NCBI RefSeq assembly: GCF_023028345.1
Contig: NZ_CP095490.1
Coordinates: forward strand, 494,568 to 558,567
Length of the DNA stretch: 64,000 nucleotides
Reading direction: 5' to 3'
From: Halorientalis marina
GTDB taxonomy: Archaea > Halobacteriota > Halobacteria > Halobacteriales > Haloarculaceae
A program made the position numbers and the translations under genes. Under the pieces are notes generated by a model. The model was not told the origin of the DNA. It searched no databases and was given only the letters and a program-made list of their open reading frames with translations. Positions 35,174 through 44,100 of the stretch are shown here, in pieces. Position 1 is the first letter of the stretch, and each line of letters opens with the position of its first letter.

Positions 35174-36115
35174 ATGCATCCGTATATCCACGAGTACTTC
35201 CGACGGCTTCGTCTGCTCGCGTGGAATAAGCGAGAACAGCGGCCGCGCTCGTTGGTCCGCGTGGAACTGTTTTTGATACTCTACATGGGTATTTTCTTGG
35301 CTTTGCCGAATCTCGTCTGGCCGTCGGGCGACAGCGTGCTCCGCTCAGCCACGCTTCGTGTGCTTCTCGTCTGTTGTACGCTTGGACTGCTGCTCGGGGC
35401 AGCGAAATATCTGGACAAACGATCCGTTCGTTCGTTTGGGCTACGGATCACCCATCGTTGGGCGAGTGACGCGCTCGCAGGCGCAGTTATCGGCGGGACG
35501 ATTCCAGTAGCGGCGGTGGGACTGGGGGTCATTGGCGGATGGATCACCGTCTGCAACCCAAGATACACTCCCACCAGTACATACCTCCAGAACATTGGAC
35601 TGGTAATCGTCATCACCGTGAGTATCGCGATCGCCGAGGAACTCGTCTTTCGTGGATACGTGCTTACGAACGCTATCGAGGGGTTAGATCTGCGATGGTT
35701 GTCTGAGACAACGACGCTCGTTGCTGCGTGGAGCGTGTCTACACTGCTATTTGGGCTTGTCCATCAAGCACCGACGCTCGTTGCTGGCATCCATTTCTTG
35801 AGTGCTGGATTTCTGCTCGGCCTTGCGTATCTCCTGTCGGGCCAGCTTGGGTTGCCTATCGGCATCCATGCTGGATTCAATTTCGTTTCCGGCTATGTCG
35901 TTCCGATGACCTCCGACCCATCACTAGTTATCGTCCCCCTCTCTGTGAGTGGCCCCGCGTGGCTTACTGGTCAAACTGGGCTCATCCAGACGGGCCTCCA
36001 GATTCCAGCCGCGCTCGGGATACTGGGATACCTCTGGTGGCGTACAGGACGGGTTGGTGTTGCCCCGAGGATCAGAGCCAAACTCGACGACGAGTGGGCA
36101 GATAAGATTAAGTGA
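35174..36115 (+). CDS. CPBP (Abi/Rce1-type) intramembrane metalloprotease family protein
   Basis: A 313-residue membrane protein with about eight helices. The family motifs are EELVFRGYV (EExxxR, about 155-160), FGLVHQ (FxxxH) and HAGFNF (HxxxN), which form the glutamate/histidine active site. CPBP members process prenylated proteins, peptides or act in bacteriocin immunity; archaeal roles are mostly unknown. The last eight bases overlap the 3' end of the convergent APC-UspA gene. It sits at the centre of the mirror-like transporter block. Confidence 0.85.
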   Translation: MHPYIHEYFRRLRLLAWNKREQRPRSLVRVELFLILYMGIFLALPNLVWPSGDSVLRSATLRVLLVCCTLGLLLGAAKYLDKRSVRSFGLRITHRWASDALAGAVIGGTIPVAAVGLGVIGGWITVCNPRYTPTSTYLQNIGLVIVITVSIAIAEELVFRGYVLTNAIEGLDLRWLSETTTLVAAWSVSTLLFGLVHQAPTLVAGIHFLSAGFLLGLAYLLSGQLGLPIGIHAGFNFVSGYVVPMTSDPSLVIVPLSVSGPAWLTGQTGLIQTGLQIPAALGILGYLWWRTGRVGVAPRIRAKLDDEWADKIK

Positions 36116-38426
36116 CGTCTTCGGCCGCTGTTATGTCGGCGAGTGCCCGGTCATGGCTATCCGGATCGAGCAGTTCTCGCCCGCGAACGACCGCGACGTT
36201 GCCGGGGGCGTCCCGGCTGACCCGCCGGGCGGTCGAGCCGAACTCAAGCCGTTCTGCGTCGCTCCGTTCGGAGAGTCCGACACACACCGTGTCGTACCCC
36301 GTGACGGCATCAATGACCGCCGACGAGAGGTCCTCGCTGACGACAACCTCGGTCTCGTACTCGTCAGGATCGAGATTCGCCCGATTCGCGACCCACTCGA
36401 TCATCCGTCGCCCTTCCTTGACCGGGTCGGCATCATCAGTCGAGCGCTGGACGGTGAGTAAGGTCGCAGTCTTACGGTCGACCGTGGCGAAGTCGACCGC
36501 CCGCTGAGCGACCGTCGCCGCATGCGGCCCGGCGTCGACCAGTGCGACCGACTCCCCGATCGTCTCCTGCTCGAACTCGACGAGTGCCACGTCACACGGG
36601 GCGCGCTCGATCACGGGATCGAGCGTCGACCCGAACACCTCGCCGTCGTCGCCGTCCGCAACGCCCTGCCACCCGAGAACTACCTGTTCGGCGTCAGTCT
36701 CCCGAATCACCTCGAGGATTACCTCGCCGGGGTCGTCGGCGATGGCAGAACGGGTATCGAGGTCGATCCCGATATCGGCCGCGACGCCACGGGCGACCGT
36801 CAGGAGATCCCGCTGTTCGTTCAGTCGATCCGACTCGACGTTCCGGTCAGGCGAGGGACGCGCTTCGGTGACGTGGACCGCCACCAGCTCCGGCTCGCCA
36901 TCGTCGGCGTGGGCCCGGGCTGTCGCCGCGGCCAGGCGGAGTAATCGCCGCTGCGTCGTCGGGTTTGCGACCGGGACGACCACGCGATATGGCTGTGCGT
37001 CGGCCGTCGCGTCGGACGGCTCCGCCCGACCGAATAGCCCACCTATCGCTTCGAACGCGATCCCCCCTGGTTCGAACGCGATCCGCACTGCCTCACCCAG
37101 CAGTCCGTCTTCGACGGTCCGACTGCGAGCGTACCCGCCGTACCAGACGACGCCCAGCGCGACAATACCGATCCCGACCACGATCACCTCGGGCTGCATC
37201 TGGGAGATGACCACGCCAGCCATCAGGACACCCAGGACGGGGACTGCCGGATACAGTACCCCTGGCATCTCGAACTCCGGGTCGTACGGTTCCGGATCGA
37301 CGCGCCGGAACACGACGAGTGCGACGTGAACGAGCGCGTACGTGACGAGGAAGCTGAAGCTCGCCACCTGCGCTAACAGCGCGACGATCTCGGCGACCTG
37401 CAATCCAGCGAGTACGAGGAGCCCGGTCACACCACCGGTCGCGATGATCGCGCGGTGGGGCGTCGCGAACCGGTCGTGGGTGACGTTCAATCGGTCGCTC
37501 ATCAAGCCGTCCCGGCCCATCGCGTAGATCACCCGCGACGCCGCGAGGATCGAGGAGTTCGAACTGGAGATGGCGGCGACCGCGGCCGCGACGGTGACCG
37601 CGGCAACGCCGATCGCACCCCCCATCGTGATTGCAGCGACGTCCGACACCGGAACGAACGAGCTCCCAAGCTGCTGGTAGGGGACCACGCCCGTCGAGAC
37701 GAGCATGATCACGACGTACAGAATCGTGACCGACACCACCGACAACACCATTGTCAGCGGAATCAGCCGCCCTGGATCCTCGATTTCGCCAGCCACCGTG
37801 GCGATGATCTCGAACCCGAGGTACGTGACGAACACCGTCCCGGTCGTGGCGACGATTCCGACCGGACCCGTCGGGGCGAACTCCGCGAGGTTCCCCGGCT
37901 CGATGAAGAACACACCGACCGCGACGTACGCTAACACGACGACGAGTTCGGCTCCGATCATCAGGTTCTGCGCGCCGCTGGATTCGTCGGTCCCGTAGTA
38001 GTTGAGCCCCGTAATCGCCGCGAGCCCGACCAGCCCGATCAGGACGATGAGTGCGCGCCCGTCCAGAAACGGCAGCGGGACGACGATGTACTGGCCGAAG
38101 CCGATCATGTAGAACGCGCTGGCGAACATCAGCCCGGTCCACATCCCCCAGCCGACGATGCTGCCGAACAGGCCGCCAAGCGCGCGATTGACGTAGTGGT
38201 AGCTGCCGCCGGCGATCGGCATCCCCGTCGCCAGTTCCGCCAGCGACAGCGCCGCCAACAGGGCGACAAAACCGGCGATCCCGAATGAAATCGAACTGGC
38301 CGGGCCGGCCCCCTCGGCGGCCAACCCAGGGAGAATAAAGATGCCGGCCCCGATCATCGTCCCGCCGCCGAGCGTCATCGCTTCGATGAACCCGAGATTT
38401 CGCTCGAGCGAACTCCCGTCAGTCAC
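36108..38426 (-). CDS. APC-superfamily transporter fused to a C-terminal tandem UspA domain
   Basis: A 772-residue protein. Residues 1-460 form a twelve-helix APC transporter (EAMTLGGGTMIGAGIFILPG at helix 1, AELATGMPIAGGSYHYVNRA after helix 2). From about 480 a cytoplasmic region holds two UspA-like units (YRVVVPVANPTTQRRLLRLA; ESVALVDAGPHAATVAQRAV). The fusion suggests that transport is directly controlled by nucleotide or stress signals, as in other archaeal and cyanobacterial APC-Usp fusions. The separate UspA gene lies 121 bases upstream on the same strand. A TATA-like CTTATATGC occurs at 38530-38538 (minus strand). Confidence 0.9.
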   Translation of the reverse strand: MTDGSSLERNLGFIEAMTLGGGTMIGAGIFILPGLAAEGAGPASSISFGIAGFVALLAALSLAELATGMPIAGGSYHYVNRALGGLFGSIVGWGMWTGLMFASAFYMIGFGQYIVVPLPFLDGRALIVLIGLVGLAAITGLNYYGTDESSGAQNLMIGAELVVVLAYVAVGVFFIEPGNLAEFAPTGPVGIVATTGTVFVTYLGFEIIATVAGEIEDPGRLIPLTMVLSVVSVTILYVVIMLVSTGVVPYQQLGSSFVPVSDVAAITMGGAIGVAAVTVAAAVAAISSSNSSILAASRVIYAMGRDGLMSDRLNVTHDRFATPHRAIIATGGVTGLLVLAGLQVAEIVALLAQVASFSFLVTYALVHVALVVFRRVDPEPYDPEFEMPGVLYPAVPVLGVLMAGVVISQMQPEVIVVGIGIVALGVVWYGGYARSRTVEDGLLGEAVRIAFEPGGIAFEAIGGLFGRAEPSDATADAQPYRVVVPVANPTTQRRLLRLAAATARAHADDGEPELVAVHVTEARPSPDRNVESDRLNEQRDLLTVARGVAADIGIDLDTRSAIADDPGEVILEVIRETDAEQVVLGWQGVADGDDGEVFGSTLDPVIERAPCDVALVEFEQETIGESVALVDAGPHAATVAQRAVDFATVDRKTATLLTVQRSTDDADPVKEGRRMIEWVANRANLDPDEYETEVVVSEDLSSAVIDAVTGYDTVCVGLSERSDAERLEFGSTARRVSRDAPGNVAVVRGRELLDPDSHDRALADITAAEDVT

Positions 38427-38547
38427 AGGTTCATCCCCTTCGCGGACGGCGGGACGCGTCGGTTCACGGGGTGCTCACCTGGGAGGGAAGCTTTGGCCAC
38501 AGTTAGTAGTTCAATCACTGGGTGGAAAGCATATAAGTCGCGTGGGG

Positions 38548-39252
38548 CTACGCCTTGCGGACGACGAACGCCGGGCGGTCGACCTCGTCAGCGATGCGGG
38601 TCGAAACCCGACCGAGGATGCGGTCGGTCAGCGACGGCTCTGTTTCCCCGACAACGAGGAGATCGAACTCGTGGGCCATCTCGACGATCGCAGTTCCTGG
38701 GTCGTTGGTCGTCGTGAGTCGCGTGTTGATCCGGGCACGGTCGATACCGGCCTCGACAAGCCGACCGGCCGCATCGTCCAACAGCGACTGACCGTACGCT
38801 TGCTCGTCCGCGGTTGTGGCGTGAAACAGCGTCGCGGTCGCCTCTTCGCGCCGGAGGAGATCCGCCACGAGCGAGAGGATGCGGTCGAGGTTGTCGTCGC
38901 CTCGAAGCGGGACGAACACTCGTTCGGTGGCGGTATGGCTCCCAGGCAGTAGAATCGCATCACAGTTGTACTCCTCGGCGGCGCGATCGACCGTCTCGTC
39001 TCGGTCGTGTGTGAACACGACGCGCTGGGTCACGTCACGGTCGATCGCAGCGGCGAGTTCGCCCAATCGTTGTTGCGCATCGTCCTCGTGGTCCGCTTTG
39101 AGTTGCGCCGGCGGCGCCTGGTCAGGGACTGGATAGTAGCCGAGCAGGACGAGGTCTACCGTATCGGAGATGGTGAGGAGATCTTTCTCGGGACGGTCGT
39201 CGTTTGAAACATCGACCGGCACGAGAATCGTCGAACCACCGGTCAGAGGCAT
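38548..39252 (-). CDS. Tandem universal stress protein (UspA), paralogue of 30785-31501
   Basis: A 234-residue protein with two UspA halves: STILVPVDVSND and NCDAILLPGSHTATERVFVPLRG; then LDRILSLVADLLRREEATATLFHA and FDLLVVGETEPSLTDRILG. The shared blocks and equal length make it a clear paralogue of the plus-strand UspA. It precedes the APC-UspA gene, presumably in one regulatory unit. A TATA box (AAATATAACC) 23-32 bases upstream predicts a leaderless transcript. Confidence 0.85.
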   Translation of the reverse strand: MPLTGGSTILVPVDVSNDDRPEKDLLTISDTVDLVLLGYYPVPDQAPPAQLKADHEDDAQQRLGELAAAIDRDVTQRVVFTHDRDETVDRAAEEYNCDAILLPGSHTATERVFVPLRGDDNLDRILSLVADLLRREEATATLFHATTADEQAYGQSLLDDAAGRLVEAGIDRARINTRLTTTNDPGTAIVEMAHEFDLLVVGETEPSLTDRILGRVSTRIADEVDRPAFVVRKA

Positions 39253-39274
39253 ATAGTGTCACTGCTGTCCACAC

Positions 39275-39284
39275 GGTTATATTT
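39275..39284 (-). promoter_or_regulatory. TATA box of the minus-strand UspA gene
   Basis: AAATATAACC on the minus strand, 23-32 bases before the ATG at 39252, the right distance for a leaderless haloarchaeal mRNA. Confidence 0.5.
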
Positions 39285-39409
39285 GTGGTCACCCGCTATC
39301 CGCAAAGACGGGTCGGTCGTGCAGTTGCGACATAAATATACTGTGGAGCCATCCCGGAGAGTAAACCGGGCACATAATTGGTTTTAAGTATCAAAAAATA
39401 AATTTTTGG

Positions 39410-39706
39410 ATGTCATCACTACGTGGATCTATTACTATCGAGGCGGCATTACTCAGTAGTGGCTCATTCGAAACGTTACGAACAGACATCCGCTATCGAT
39501 TTTTCCGTCAATGAGTCGAACAGCTGACTACCGCTGCTGATGAACTCGGCATCACGGTGCGAATCGTGCCGGCAGCTGAGTGGACGCACAGGGAGGCGAA
39601 GGGAATCTGCGAGCAACTCAGTCTCGTTGACGTCCAACCGCTCGTCAAGGTTCGCGAGTCTGATATACAGCTCTCAGCTGCACTCCCAATATTGAAAAAT
39701 TTCTAG
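39410..39706 (+). pseudogene. Broken small gene with one in-frame TGA
   Basis: One continuous frame of 98 codons is interrupted only by TGA at 39512-39514. The first part reads MSSLRGSITIEAALLSS to RYRFFRQ; the second VEQLTTAADELGITVRIVP to SAALPILKNF. Both parts have normal haloarchaeal composition and flow together across the stop (TGG to TGA would explain it). The product is not recognised; the second part ends like a small regulatory or toxin-partner protein. The surrounding spacer (39285-39739) has no other gene. Confidence 0.45.
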
Positions 39707-39739
39707 TGGCGAACCGATGAGCATGGTCTCAGTATGGAG

Positions 39740-41425
39740 TCATTGATCAGGATTGACGGGTGAAACACCGAACTGCTTTCTGAACTGCTGGACCGCCTCG
39801 TCTGAGCCCACAAGCACGACTCGCTCGTCCCCAGTGAACCGCCGCTGGGGGTCAACTGTGCTGGTGAATCCGGACTCGTCTTCGACGGCGATGACGCGAC
39901 AGCCGGTCTTTTGATAGATGCCCGACTCCACGAGTGTCGACCCGGCCAGCGGGTCAGCCGGCACGCGGAGCAGCCGAATCTGGCTCGCAGGGGCGAGGAT
40001 ATCTTCACCACGGAGCTCTCTGGCCACCATCCGAGCACTCACTCGTGGGACCGAGAGGACGTAATCCGCGCCGGCGCTCAGTGCTTTTCGTGTCGCATCA
40101 GTATCACTCACGCGGGTGAGGATTTCTATATTTGAGTTCAGCGAGCGTGCTAACACCGTTGTCAGGAGCGAGGCGGAGTCGTCCGGAAGGCCGACGATAA
40201 TCGCACCCGCAGTCTCGATTTCAGCGGTCTGCAGGATGTCGTCAGAGCCCGCGTCACCGACGATATCGACACCGTCGCGATCTTCGATGTCGATCGTCGT
40301 GATATCGAGTCTCTCCTCGGCAATTACCTCTCGTGCGGCTTGTCCGACCTCTCCCTGGCCGGCGATGATGATACGGTCGTGTCGCCGAAATGTTCGGTAT
40401 GGCTTCGTGAACTCACCGAACGCCTCCAGTTCATCGTGGGCGCCTGAGAGGAGTAACACCGTGTTCGACCGGATAACCGCATTCGGATCGGGCGGGAGTT
40501 GCAACTCCCCGTCGATCCACGCGCCGATGATGTTTGCGCCCGTTTCCTCTCTGATCTGTGAGTTGCGGATCCGCGTCCCAACTAACCGGTTCCCCGGCTG
40601 AATCGGGATCTCTGTAATCTCTATTTCGCCCCCCAGTTCGATCGTATCTGTCAGCTCCGAACTGAAAGAGGAGACTGCCTTCTCGGCGAGCCGGCGTCCG
40701 AGCACTCCGTGTGGGGACAACACAGTATCTGCGCCTGCATCAAGCAGAACGCTCCGCATGTCACTATCGTCGGTGAGAGTGATGATCTCAATATCCGGAT
40801 CGATCGACCGGACCGTCAGGATGGTGTTGACGTTCCCATCTCCAGCATCCGTTATGACCGCTCGTGCGGCGTCGATACTGGCCCGCTCGAATGCGCCCCT
40901 ATCCTGCGGTGAGCCGTGAATGGCCGAGTATCCCGCGTCGGAGAGATCCTTGGCGTTTTCTTCATCGGATGCAATCAGGACATATTCGATCTCGAGCTCT
41001 TCGAGCTCGTCAAGGAGGACGGCGGAATCCCGTCGGTATTCACAGATGACGACATGGTCCTGCTTAGGCGTCAGTCGATCATCTAAGTTAACCTCGGCAC
41101 CGGTGAAGAGCGGGATGATAATTAGGCGAAGGGTAAAAAATCCGATGCCGATACCGGAGATCTGCGTTAGTGACACGAACAGATACATCAATGGGTGGCT
41201 CCAGAGATCAGCGTCCTGCCCGTACCCGGTCGTCGTCATCGTCTGGACGACGAATTCGAACGAGGCAAAGATAGACTGATTGACGCCTTCCAGGCGTGCC
41301 AGCGCAATATTGTAGATCACAGCATACAGGAAGACGAGCAGTACGAGGCCGACGACATAGTAGATAATGAGGCGATTCCGCCGGGAGAACTCGACCTCCG
41401 GGAGCCGCCCTGAGAGAAATCCCAT
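39740..41425 (-). CDS. Two-helix potassium channel with double RCK region, paralogue of 33074-34708
   Basis: A 561-residue protein. Helix 1 (LIIYYVVGLVLLVFLYAVIY) is at about 19-38, the pore MTTTGYGQD at about 61-69, and helix 2 (SLTQISGIGIGFFTLRLIII) at about 90-110. RCK unit 1 begins DHVVICEYRRDSAVLLDEL and unit 2 begins IIIAGQGEVGQAAREVI; each is followed by an RCK_C (EITEIPIQPGNRLVGTRI and LLRVPADPLAGSTLVES). It has the same organisation as the plus-strand channel but a TGYG filter instead of TGFG. A TATA element at 41453-41463 (TTTAATATACC on the minus strand) lies about 30 bases before the start. Confidence 0.9.
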   Translation of the reverse strand: MGFLSGRLPEVEFSRRNRLIIYYVVGLVLLVFLYAVIYNIALARLEGVNQSIFASFEFVVQTMTTTGYGQDADLWSHPLMYLFVSLTQISGIGIGFFTLRLIIIPLFTGAEVNLDDRLTPKQDHVVICEYRRDSAVLLDELEELEIEYVLIASDEENAKDLSDAGYSAIHGSPQDRGAFERASIDAARAVITDAGDGNVNTILTVRSIDPDIEIITLTDDSDMRSVLLDAGADTVLSPHGVLGRRLAEKAVSSFSSELTDTIELGGEIEITEIPIQPGNRLVGTRIRNSQIREETGANIIGAWIDGELQLPPDPNAVIRSNTVLLLSGAHDELEAFGEFTKPYRTFRRHDRIIIAGQGEVGQAAREVIAEERLDITTIDIEDRDGVDIVGDAGSDDILQTAEIETAGAIIVGLPDDSASLLTTVLARSLNSNIEILTRVSDTDATRKALSAGADYVLSVPRVSARMVARELRGEDILAPASQIRLLRVPADPLAGSTLVESGIYQKTGCRVIAVEDESGFTSTVDPQRRFTGDERVVLVGSDEAVQQFRKQFGVSPVNPDQ

Positions 41426-41452
41426 ACTGAATTGTGTGTGTCTACCTACTGG

Positions 41453-41463
41453 GTATATTAAAA
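41453..41463 (-). promoter_or_regulatory. TATA box of the minus-strand channel gene
   Basis: TTTAATATACC on the minus strand, 28-38 bases upstream of the start at 41425. Confidence 0.5.
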
Positions 41464-41616
41464 GGTCCCCGATGACCGACTGTCCGGGGTGCGAAGGTGT
41501 CGTCGCCGAATTGTCGTATCATTACGTGGTTCTGTCCAGCTCCTCTCCAATGTGGATTAACGCCATCTGTATACCAGTATCAGAGTTGTGTTTCGGTGTA
41601 CGCTCATCCGTAGGAG

Positions 41617-42585
41617 ATTGTTGATACTGCTGAGCGGTCACTGTAGAGTCAAAGAGGACAAGGGCACCGCGTCAGCGGTGCCCGACACGAATGATTCCGC
41701 TCGATGTGTTTAGCTCGGAATCGATCGCAGCAGACCTGCTCCAACAGGTTCGCTGGCGTGACGGTGTTACCTGTCCTCGCTGCCGTTCTGACCGCACGGT
41801 CAGAAACGGCAGCTACAGAGAGTTTCAACGGTATCTCTGTAAGAATTGCGACCGTACGTTCAACGACAAGACGGGCACGATTTTCGCTCACTCGAAGGTT
41901 GCACTCCGCCGGTGGTTGTTCTCGATCTACGCGTTTCTTCGGTTTAACACGAGTCTCCGGCAACTCCAGTGCGAAATCGAGGTGACACACAAGACGATTC
42001 ACCGACGCATCGAGCGCTTCGCCAGAGCGCTCGATGCGCCTTCTCTCGATCTGGTTGGTCCGGTAGAAATTGACGAAGTGTACGTCTCTGCCGGGAAGAA
42101 AGGCCGCGAGCGCGACCAACCGTCGCGCCCGCGTGGCCTGTCCACGCGCGGGCGAGGTTCGTACGATGGCGACAAGCCACCTGTGTTCATTATCGCCGAT
42201 CGCGGGACCGGACAGCGGTACGTGATCCCAGCGAAAGCCGCCGACGAATCGACGATTCGACTCCTGCTTGCTGACCGCAACGAGGAGTCGCTCACAGTCT
42301 ATACCGACGGCTTTCGAGCGTACGAACCGCTCGACGCGGACGACGCATTCGACCGCGAATACGTCGTCCACGGCGACGGCGAATACGCCGACGACGAAGT
42401 ACACGTCAACACCTGCGAGAGCCACGCGTCGCTGACGCGACGGTGGCTCTCGCCCCATCGAGGCGTCTCGAAAGACAAGTTAACGCAGTATCTCAGAGCG
42501 TTCCAACTCCGTAGAGAGTTATTTCGAGAACCGGGGCGAGACGCACTCAAACACGCCGTCCGAGCGACACTCTGAAATCAACAAT
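41617..42585 (+). mobile_element. IS1595-type insertion sequence, tentative boundaries
   Basis: The transposase gene is enclosed by ATTGTTGAT (41617-41625) and its complement ATCAACAAT (42577-42585), a possible 9-base terminal inverted repeat. A GGCACCGC / GCGGTGCC hairpin (about 41665-41683) lies inside the left end. No target duplication is evident, so the exact ends are uncertain. Confidence 0.4.
41691..42575 (+). CDS. IS1595-family (ISXO2-like) transposase
   Basis: A 294-residue transposase. An N-terminal zinc ribbon (CPRCRS...YLCKNCDRTF) is followed by the DDE-type domain. The first Asp lies in VEIDEVYV, the second in VYTDGFRAY, and the last acidic/His region in CESHASLTRRWLSPHRG. All are present and the frame is intact, so the enzyme may be active. 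An extra basic insert (KKGRERDQPSRPRGLSTRG) after the first Asp is common in haloarchaeal members. Confidence 0.9.
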   Translation: MIPLDVFSSESIAADLLQQVRWRDGVTCPRCRSDRTVRNGSYREFQRYLCKNCDRTFNDKTGTIFAHSKVALRRWLFSIYAFLRFNTSLRQLQCEIEVTHKTIHRRIERFARALDAPSLDLVGPVEIDEVYVSAGKKGRERDQPSRPRGLSTRGRGSYDGDKPPVFIIADRGTGQRYVIPAKAADESTIRLLLADRNEESLTVYTDGFRAYEPLDADDAFDREYVVHGDGEYADDEVHVNTCESHASLTRRWLSPHRGVSKDKLTQYLRAFQLRRELFREPGRDALKHAVRATL

Positions 42586-42843
42586 GTGCTACGCAAGAGC
42601 GTTCGGTGTATATCGCAGTCAAGAAAAGAGACCTGTTCGTTGTGTGAAACACCCGTTAAACGAGTCCTCGAGACGGTCGACGATTCGTGATTAGTCTGTA
42701 CTGATCGATTCCACCGACCTGCTCTAACCGACGCAACATGCGAAATATGCGCGTTGTATGCAGCATGGTCGCTAAAACCTATCACTGACTGAGGGGTTCA
42801 ACAAGGCCGAGTAATCCAAATCACCCTACAGCGCCCTCGGCGT

Positions 42844-42873
42844 ATTTGTTTTCCCCGGAATATGGTGAGGGAG
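42844..42873 (+). promoter_or_regulatory. Leader copy 6
   Basis: ATTTGTTTTCCCC, loop, GGTGAGGGAG. ATG 42907 lies 33 bases further, with a GTTCCATCGAGAACGC hairpin in between. The rest of 42586-42843 holds only a short palindrome-like stretch (near 42735-42765) and no gene. Confidence 0.45.
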
Positions 42874-42906
42874 CGTTCCATCGAGAACGCTTTCCGAATC
42901 AGAACA

Positions 42907-43869
42907 ATGTCGACGACACACTCCGAGCCGACCGACGACACGAACCAGCAGGAACCGACCGTCGCGTTCGACGAGTCCGACTCTCGTGCCGACGACATGC
43001 GCGAGCGCCTGGACAACTGGGTTGAGGACCTCGCCGAGTTGACCGACGAGGCCCTCGCCAGCGAGCAGTTCCAGGAGTGGCTGGACGTCCAGAGCAAGTT
43101 CCACGACTACTCCCACCGGAATACGCTGCTCATCAAGTTGCAGTGCCCCGAGGCGACGAAGGTCGCCGGCTACTGGACCTGGCAAAACGAGTTCGACCGT
43201 CACGTCCAGGAAGGCGAGAGCGCGATCTGGATCTGGGCCCCGATCATCACCAATCGGTGTCCGAAGTGTGAGAACGCGCCGTCGTACCACGACAAGATCG
43301 ACTGTGACTACGACGAAACAGATCCAGAAAACTGGCCAGAGGGCCTGGTCGGGTTCAAACCGACCTCCGTTTTCGACGTGAGCCAGACCGAGGGCGAACC
43401 GCTCCCCGAACTCGATGCCGAGGCTCACGGTGACCCCGACGGCCTCGTCGACGCGCTGCTCAACGCTGGCGAGGCCCTCGGCTACGAAGTCGACGTCGTC
43501 GCCCCCGAGCAGTGGGAGCATGCGTCGGCAAACGGGATCTGCAAGCGCCGCAGTCCTGTGACAATGCATCCGATCATCGAAGTTCGGGACCGGGACAACA
43601 GCGCCGACCTCGCGAGGACGCTGATACACGAGATTGCCCACGCGATCCTCCATTTCGAGCCGGATGAGGACGAGGAAGAAGCCAAGATTGAAGTCGAAGC
43701 CGAGGCCGTCGCCTACGTTGTCTCTCGGCACTTCGGCCTCGATGCAGCAAACTCCCGATTCTACCTCGCCGCGTGGGATGGGGACGCACCGGAGACAGTC
43801 CACGATCGGTTGAGCCGTATCTCACGAACGGCGGAAGAAGTCATCGATACAGTCGAGACGGCGGATTAA
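42907..43869 (+). CDS. ArdC/IrrE-like protein with zincin metallopeptidase motif
   Basis: Start at ATG 42907 (MSTTHSEPTDD). The 320-residue protein combines an N-terminal helical domain (FQEWLDVQSKFHDYSHRNTLLI), like the ssDNA-binding part of ArdC antirestriction proteins, with a C-terminal zincin motif LIHEIAHAILH (H241, E242, H245), as in ImmA/IrrE peptidases. A cysteine cluster (CPKC...CDYD) lies between them. ArdC proteins protect incoming plasmid DNA from restriction; the IrrE-like half may instead cleave a repressor. The location beside other accessory-element genes and the shared leader fit a role in establishment of mobile DNA. Confidence 0.8.
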   Translation: MSTTHSEPTDDTNQQEPTVAFDESDSRADDMRERLDNWVEDLAELTDEALASEQFQEWLDVQSKFHDYSHRNTLLIKLQCPEATKVAGYWTWQNEFDRHVQEGESAIWIWAPIITNRCPKCENAPSYHDKIDCDYDETDPENWPEGLVGFKPTSVFDVSQTEGEPLPELDAEAHGDPDGLVDALLNAGEALGYEVDVVAPEQWEHASANGICKRRSPVTMHPIIEVRDRDNSADLARTLIHEIAHAILHFEPDEDEEEAKIEVEAEAVAYVVSRHFGLDAANSRFYLAAWDGDAPETVHDRLSRISRTAEEVIDTVETAD

Positions 43870-44042
43870 AATCCGTCGAGGAGTTCAGAAACGCGTTCCC
43901 GAAGTTCAGAGTTCGTTTCGAGTTCGTCGGGAGGCAGGTCTTGGACGACCCATCTGTGGCCCCCAGGGCACCGATACAGGTCGCCGTTCATCGTCGGTTC
44001 TCGATTTTCGTGAGCGTGCTCGCACACCGGGCAAGTCGCCAT
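43866..44042 (-). CDS. Small zinc-finger protein
   Basis: A 58-residue protein beginning MATCPVCEHAHEN. CPVC, a later Cys (RCPGGHRW) and His residues could bind one zinc. The tail is a charged helix (ELRERVSELLDGF). It converges with the ArdC-like gene, overlapping it by four bases at the stops. An in-frame ATG 24 bases upstream is less likely because the residues it adds are atypical. Function unknown. Confidence 0.6.
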   Translation of the reverse strand: MATCPVCEHAHENREPTMNGDLYRCPGGHRWVVQDLPPDELETNSELRERVSELLDGF

Positions 44043-44073
44043 ACAGCCCGGTGGTCCCCCAATCACATTTCAA

Positions 44074-44100
44074 GTTTTTCCTCCCTCGCTCGGTGAAGGA
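44074..44100 (+). promoter_or_regulatory. Leader copy 7
   Basis: GTTTTTCCTCCC, loop, GGTGAAGGA, ending directly at ATG 44101. A weaker match to the consensus. Confidence 0.4.

Noticed and set aside
41617..42585. Firm assignment of IS1595 ends
   Set aside because: The 9-base inverted pair is short and no target duplication is found, so only tentative ends are given.
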